Both the position numbers and the translations under genes were made by a program. DNA of 64,000 bases, taken from Mycolicibacterium pulveris. GTDB taxonomy: Bacteria; Actinomycetota; Actinomycetes; Mycobacteriales; Mycobacteriaceae. This document shows, one piece after another, positions 61,952 to 64,000 of the stretch (its first letter is position 1; every line of letters begins with the position of its first letter). The notes under the pieces are model-generated. The model was not told where the DNA came from. It saw only the letters and a program-made list of their open reading frames with translations, and ran no database searches. The DNA lies in NCBI RefSeq assembly GCF_010725725.1, contig NZ_AP022599.1, positions 5,332,001-5,396,000 of the forward strand. The letters run 5' to 3'.

Positions 61952-63204
61952 CCGAAACCGCATCGGCGCCAACCGAGACGACGGAGTCCGTCGAGGAATT
62001 CGCCGCCCGTGCGCAGGCGTGGCTGGCCGAGAACATGCCCCCGATCGACCCGAACAACCCGCCCGAACACGACCGTGGTGAAGAGGAACCGTGGCTGCGC
62101 GCCCGGGAACTGCAGAAGCGGTTGTGGGAAGGCGGATTCGCCGGCATCTGCTTTCCCAAGGAGTACGGCGGTCTCGGTCTTCCGATCGCCTATCAGAAGG
62201 CGTTCGACGAGGTTTCGCGCTGCTACGAGCTTCCCATCATCCTCAACACCCCGACCTTCACGATCTGCGCGGCCACGATCCTCGACACCGGCAGCGAAGA
62301 GCAGAAGCAGAAGCACATTCCGGCGGTGCTGCGCGGCGACGAGGTTCTGGTGCAGCTGCTCTCGGAGCCCAGCGGCGGGTCCGACCTGGCCGGCGTCATC
62401 ACCCGCGCCGACCGCAAGGACGACAAGTGGGTGATCAACGGCGCCAAGACCTGGAGCACCAGCGCGTTCGCCGCCGACTACGGATTGATGCTGGCGCGCA
62501 CCGACTGGGATGTGCCCAAGCACGAGGGCCTGACGATGTTTCTGGTGCCGATCAACAGCCCGGGCATCACGCTGCGGCGCATCAAACAGGTGAACGGCTC
62601 GGTCGAGTTCTGCGAGGAGTTCTTCGACAACCTCGAACTCGGCGACGATGCCGTCGTCGGCGAAGTCAACGGCGGCTGGCAGGTGGCATCGCGCCAGCTC
62701 TACCACGAGCGGCGGGCGGTGGGCGGCGGCTCGGAGTTCGCCAGCGGGATCGGCGCCGAGGGCAAGTCCGATGTGCCGATCGACTACGTCGCGCTGTTGG
62801 AGGCGACCGGTCAGGCCGACAGCGAGCGCGCCCAGGAGATGGCCGGCCGCGCGCTGGTGCACCGCGCCGTGCGCGAGCAGCTCATCGAGCACGTGTACCA
62901 CGGGGTGCTCGACGGGTCGCTTCCCCCGGCGGCCGGCTCGATCATCCGCGTCACCCACGCCGACATCCACCATCTGGAGTTCGACACCGCGCTGGCGCTC
63001 ACGGCCAGCGCCGGGGTGGTGGACCTCGGAGATCAGCTGATCCGGCACGGCGAGCGCTACCTGTCGCGGCAGGCCGCCGCGCTCGGCGGAGGCACCACCG
63101 AGATCGCGCGCAACATCATCGGTGAGCGGGTGTTGGGTTTCCCCCGCGAGCACGCCGCCGACCGCGGGGTGCCGTTCAAAGAGGTCAAGCGCAACAAGGG
63201 CTAG
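61948..63204 (+). CDS. Acyl-CoA dehydrogenase, larger partner subunit (FadE)
   Basis: A 418-residue ACAD. FAGICFPKEYGGLGLPIAYQ opens the fold; LLSEPSGGSDLAGVITRAD, INGAKTWSTSAFAADYGLML and GGGTTEIARNIIGERVLGFP are the usual FAD and substrate elements. The ATG at 61948 overlaps the preceding fadE by 4 bases, so the two are made in equal amounts. Together they probably introduce a double bond into the CoA ester handled by this regulon. Confidence 0.94.
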   Translation: MTETASAPTETTESVEEFAARAQAWLAENMPPIDPNNPPEHDRGEEEPWLRARELQKRLWEGGFAGICFPKEYGGLGLPIAYQKAFDEVSRCYELPIILNTPTFTICAATILDTGSEEQKQKHIPAVLRGDEVLVQLLSEPSGGSDLAGVITRADRKDDKWVINGAKTWSTSAFAADYGLMLARTDWDVPKHEGLTMFLVPINSPGITLRRIKQVNGSVEFCEEFFDNLELGDDAVVGEVNGGWQVASRQLYHERRAVGGGSEFASGIGAEGKSDVPIDYVALLEATGQADSERAQEMAGRALVHRAVREQLIEHVYHGVLDGSLPPAAGSIIRVTHADIHHLEFDTALALTASAGVVDLGDQLIRHGERYLSRQAAALGGGTTEIARNIIGERVLGFPREHAADRGVPFKEVKRNKG

Positions 63205-64000
63205 CTAGAACAGCGTGGGCTGGAGCGCTTCGGCGGGTGGGGCGGCCGGCGTGGACACCGTACGAAACGAACGACGGTCCGGGGCCAGCCCGTGCTTGGC
63301 GATCAGCGGCGTCACCCGCTCGTCCAACGCCTGGCGGTAGTCCTGCGGCAGATACGCTCCGCGCCGGTACAGATCACGGTAGGGCGCAACCAGTTCGGGG
63401 TGTGAGCGCGCCAACCAGTTCATGAACCACCCGCGGGTGGAACCGCGCAGGTGCAGCCCGAACGCCGTCACACCGGTGGCTCCGGCAGCGGCGATCTGGC
63501 CCAGCAGGGTATCGAGGTGCTCGGCCGAGTCGGTCAGGTACGGCAGCACCGGCGCCACCATGACGTGGCAGTCCAGACCGGTCTCGCGGATCGCGGTGAT
63601 CAGCCCGAGGCGCGCCTGCGGCGTCGGCGTACCGGGTTCGACGTCGTTGTGGATCTGCGGGTCGGCCACCGCCAGGGACACCGCGACGCTGACGTCGACC
63701 CGGCGGGCGGCCTCGGTGATCAGCGGCAGGTCCCGGCGCAGCAACGTGCCCTTGGTGAGGATCGAAAACGGTGTACCCGAATCAGCAAGTGCGGCAATGA
63801 TTCCGGGCATCAGTGCGTAGCGCCCTTCGGCGCGCTGATACGGGTCGGTGTTGGTGCCCAGCGCGACGGTCTCGCGCGACCACGACGGGCGCGACAACTC
63901 CCGGCGCAGCACGTCTACCACGTTGGTCTTGACGACGACCTGGCTGTCGAAGTCGGCGCCGCAGCCCAGGTCGAGGTACTCGTGGGTGGGTCGCGCGAAG
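63205..64000 (-). CDS. Radical SAM protein, Rv2578c-like, N-terminus outside the window
   Basis: The frame is open to the right edge, giving the C-terminal 264 residues. HEYLDLGCGADFDSQVVVKT is followed by VALGTNTDPYQRAEGRY, SILTKGTLLRRDLPLI and HVMVAPVLPYLTD, as in SPL-like radical SAM proteins annotated after Rv2578c. The CxxxCxxC cluster motif should lie just beyond the edge. The role is unknown. Its stop directly abuts the stop of the fadE gene (0 bases). Confidence 0.88.
   Translation of the reverse strand, partial: FARPTHEYLDLGCGADFDSQVVVKTNVVDVLRRELSRPSWSRETVALGTNTDPYQRAEGRYALMPGIIAALADSGTPFSILTKGTLLRRDLPLITEAARRVDVSVAVSLAVADPQIHNDVEPGTPTPQARLGLITAIRETGLDCHVMVAPVLPYLTDSAEHLDTLLGQIAAAGATGVTAFGLHLRGSTRGWFMNWLARSHPELVAPYRDLYRRGAYLPQDYRQALDERVTPLIAKHGLAPDRRSFRTVSTPAAPPAEALQPTLF

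Noticed and set aside
61171-63204. A 677-codon frame spanning both fadE genes
   Set aside because: Its first part is out of frame with the first FadE and only its last 418 codons are the second FadE, whose ATG at 61948 is coupled to the upstream stop.

Overview
The window reads as a chromosome segment of a fast-growing mycobacterium (Mycolicibacterium-like). It is GC-rich, uses many GTG and TTG starts, has dense 4-bp and 8-bp gene overlaps, and carries mycobacterial families (F420-dependent enzymes, a mycofactocin-type SDR, paired FadE subunits). From memory, a backbone matches the M. tuberculosis order Rv2533c-Rv2578c: nusB, efp, pepQ, an Rv2536-like protein, aroQ-aroB-aroK-aroC, a prepilin peptidase, aroE, mltG, ruvX, alaS, a YjbQ-like gene, rarA, aspS, Rv2573-2575-like genes and an Rv2578c-like radical SAM gene. 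Accessory blocks are inserted between these markers.

Region 1 (1-6847, all minus): narG (cut by the window edge), narK, a TDT/SLAC1-type anion channel, a CopD-like membrane protein and a membrane-anchored three-cupredoxin protein. The last keeps every copper ligand and both catalytic residues of copper nitrite reductase (NirK). Together they suggest nitrate to nitrite to nitric oxide conversion. A divergent His-tailed beta-propeller lipoprotein follows (6934-8022).

Region 2 (8019-14744, minus): a tightly overlapped six-gene operon. In transcription order it encodes a GntR regulator, an AprB-like 8Fe ferredoxin, a substrate-binding lipoprotein with a C-terminal NosL-like domain, a permease, an ATPase, and an AprA/FrdA-like flavoprotein fused to HEAT repeats. 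I cannot assign its substrate, and it is the best candidate here for an undescribed system.

Region 3 (14951-35245): housekeeping backbone, broken by a cobalt-type nitrile hydratase operon with a lone CbtB (22068-24405), by a TetR/DUF3237/SnoaL-like operon (24402-25911), and by a stress-response/ArsR segment bracketed by an inverted 62-bp repeat. aroE carries an exact 16-bp tandem duplication that shifts its frame.

Region 4 (35266-49383): DUF3097, an ASCH-like protein, SDRs, an F420-type LLM enzyme, an HxlR/thiolase pair with a clear operator, then two large regulators beside an alcohol dehydrogenase, SCP2, P450 and divergent aldehyde dehydrogenase set that looks like stepwise oxidation of a hydrophobic alcohol or alkyl group.

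Region 5 (49388-64000): aspS, Rv2573-2575-like genes, a DUF885 peptidase-like protein, an MBL-fold protein, two NAD(P)-binding oxidoreductases, then a TetR regulon (thioesterase, TetR, amidohydrolase, two FadE) with two near-identical 15-bp palindromic operators, and a radical SAM gene cut by the right edge.

No tRNA, rRNA, CRISPR array or insertion sequence was found. No gene-free stretch exceeds 300 bases. The intergenic gaps are rich in long hairpins, mostly where genes converge.
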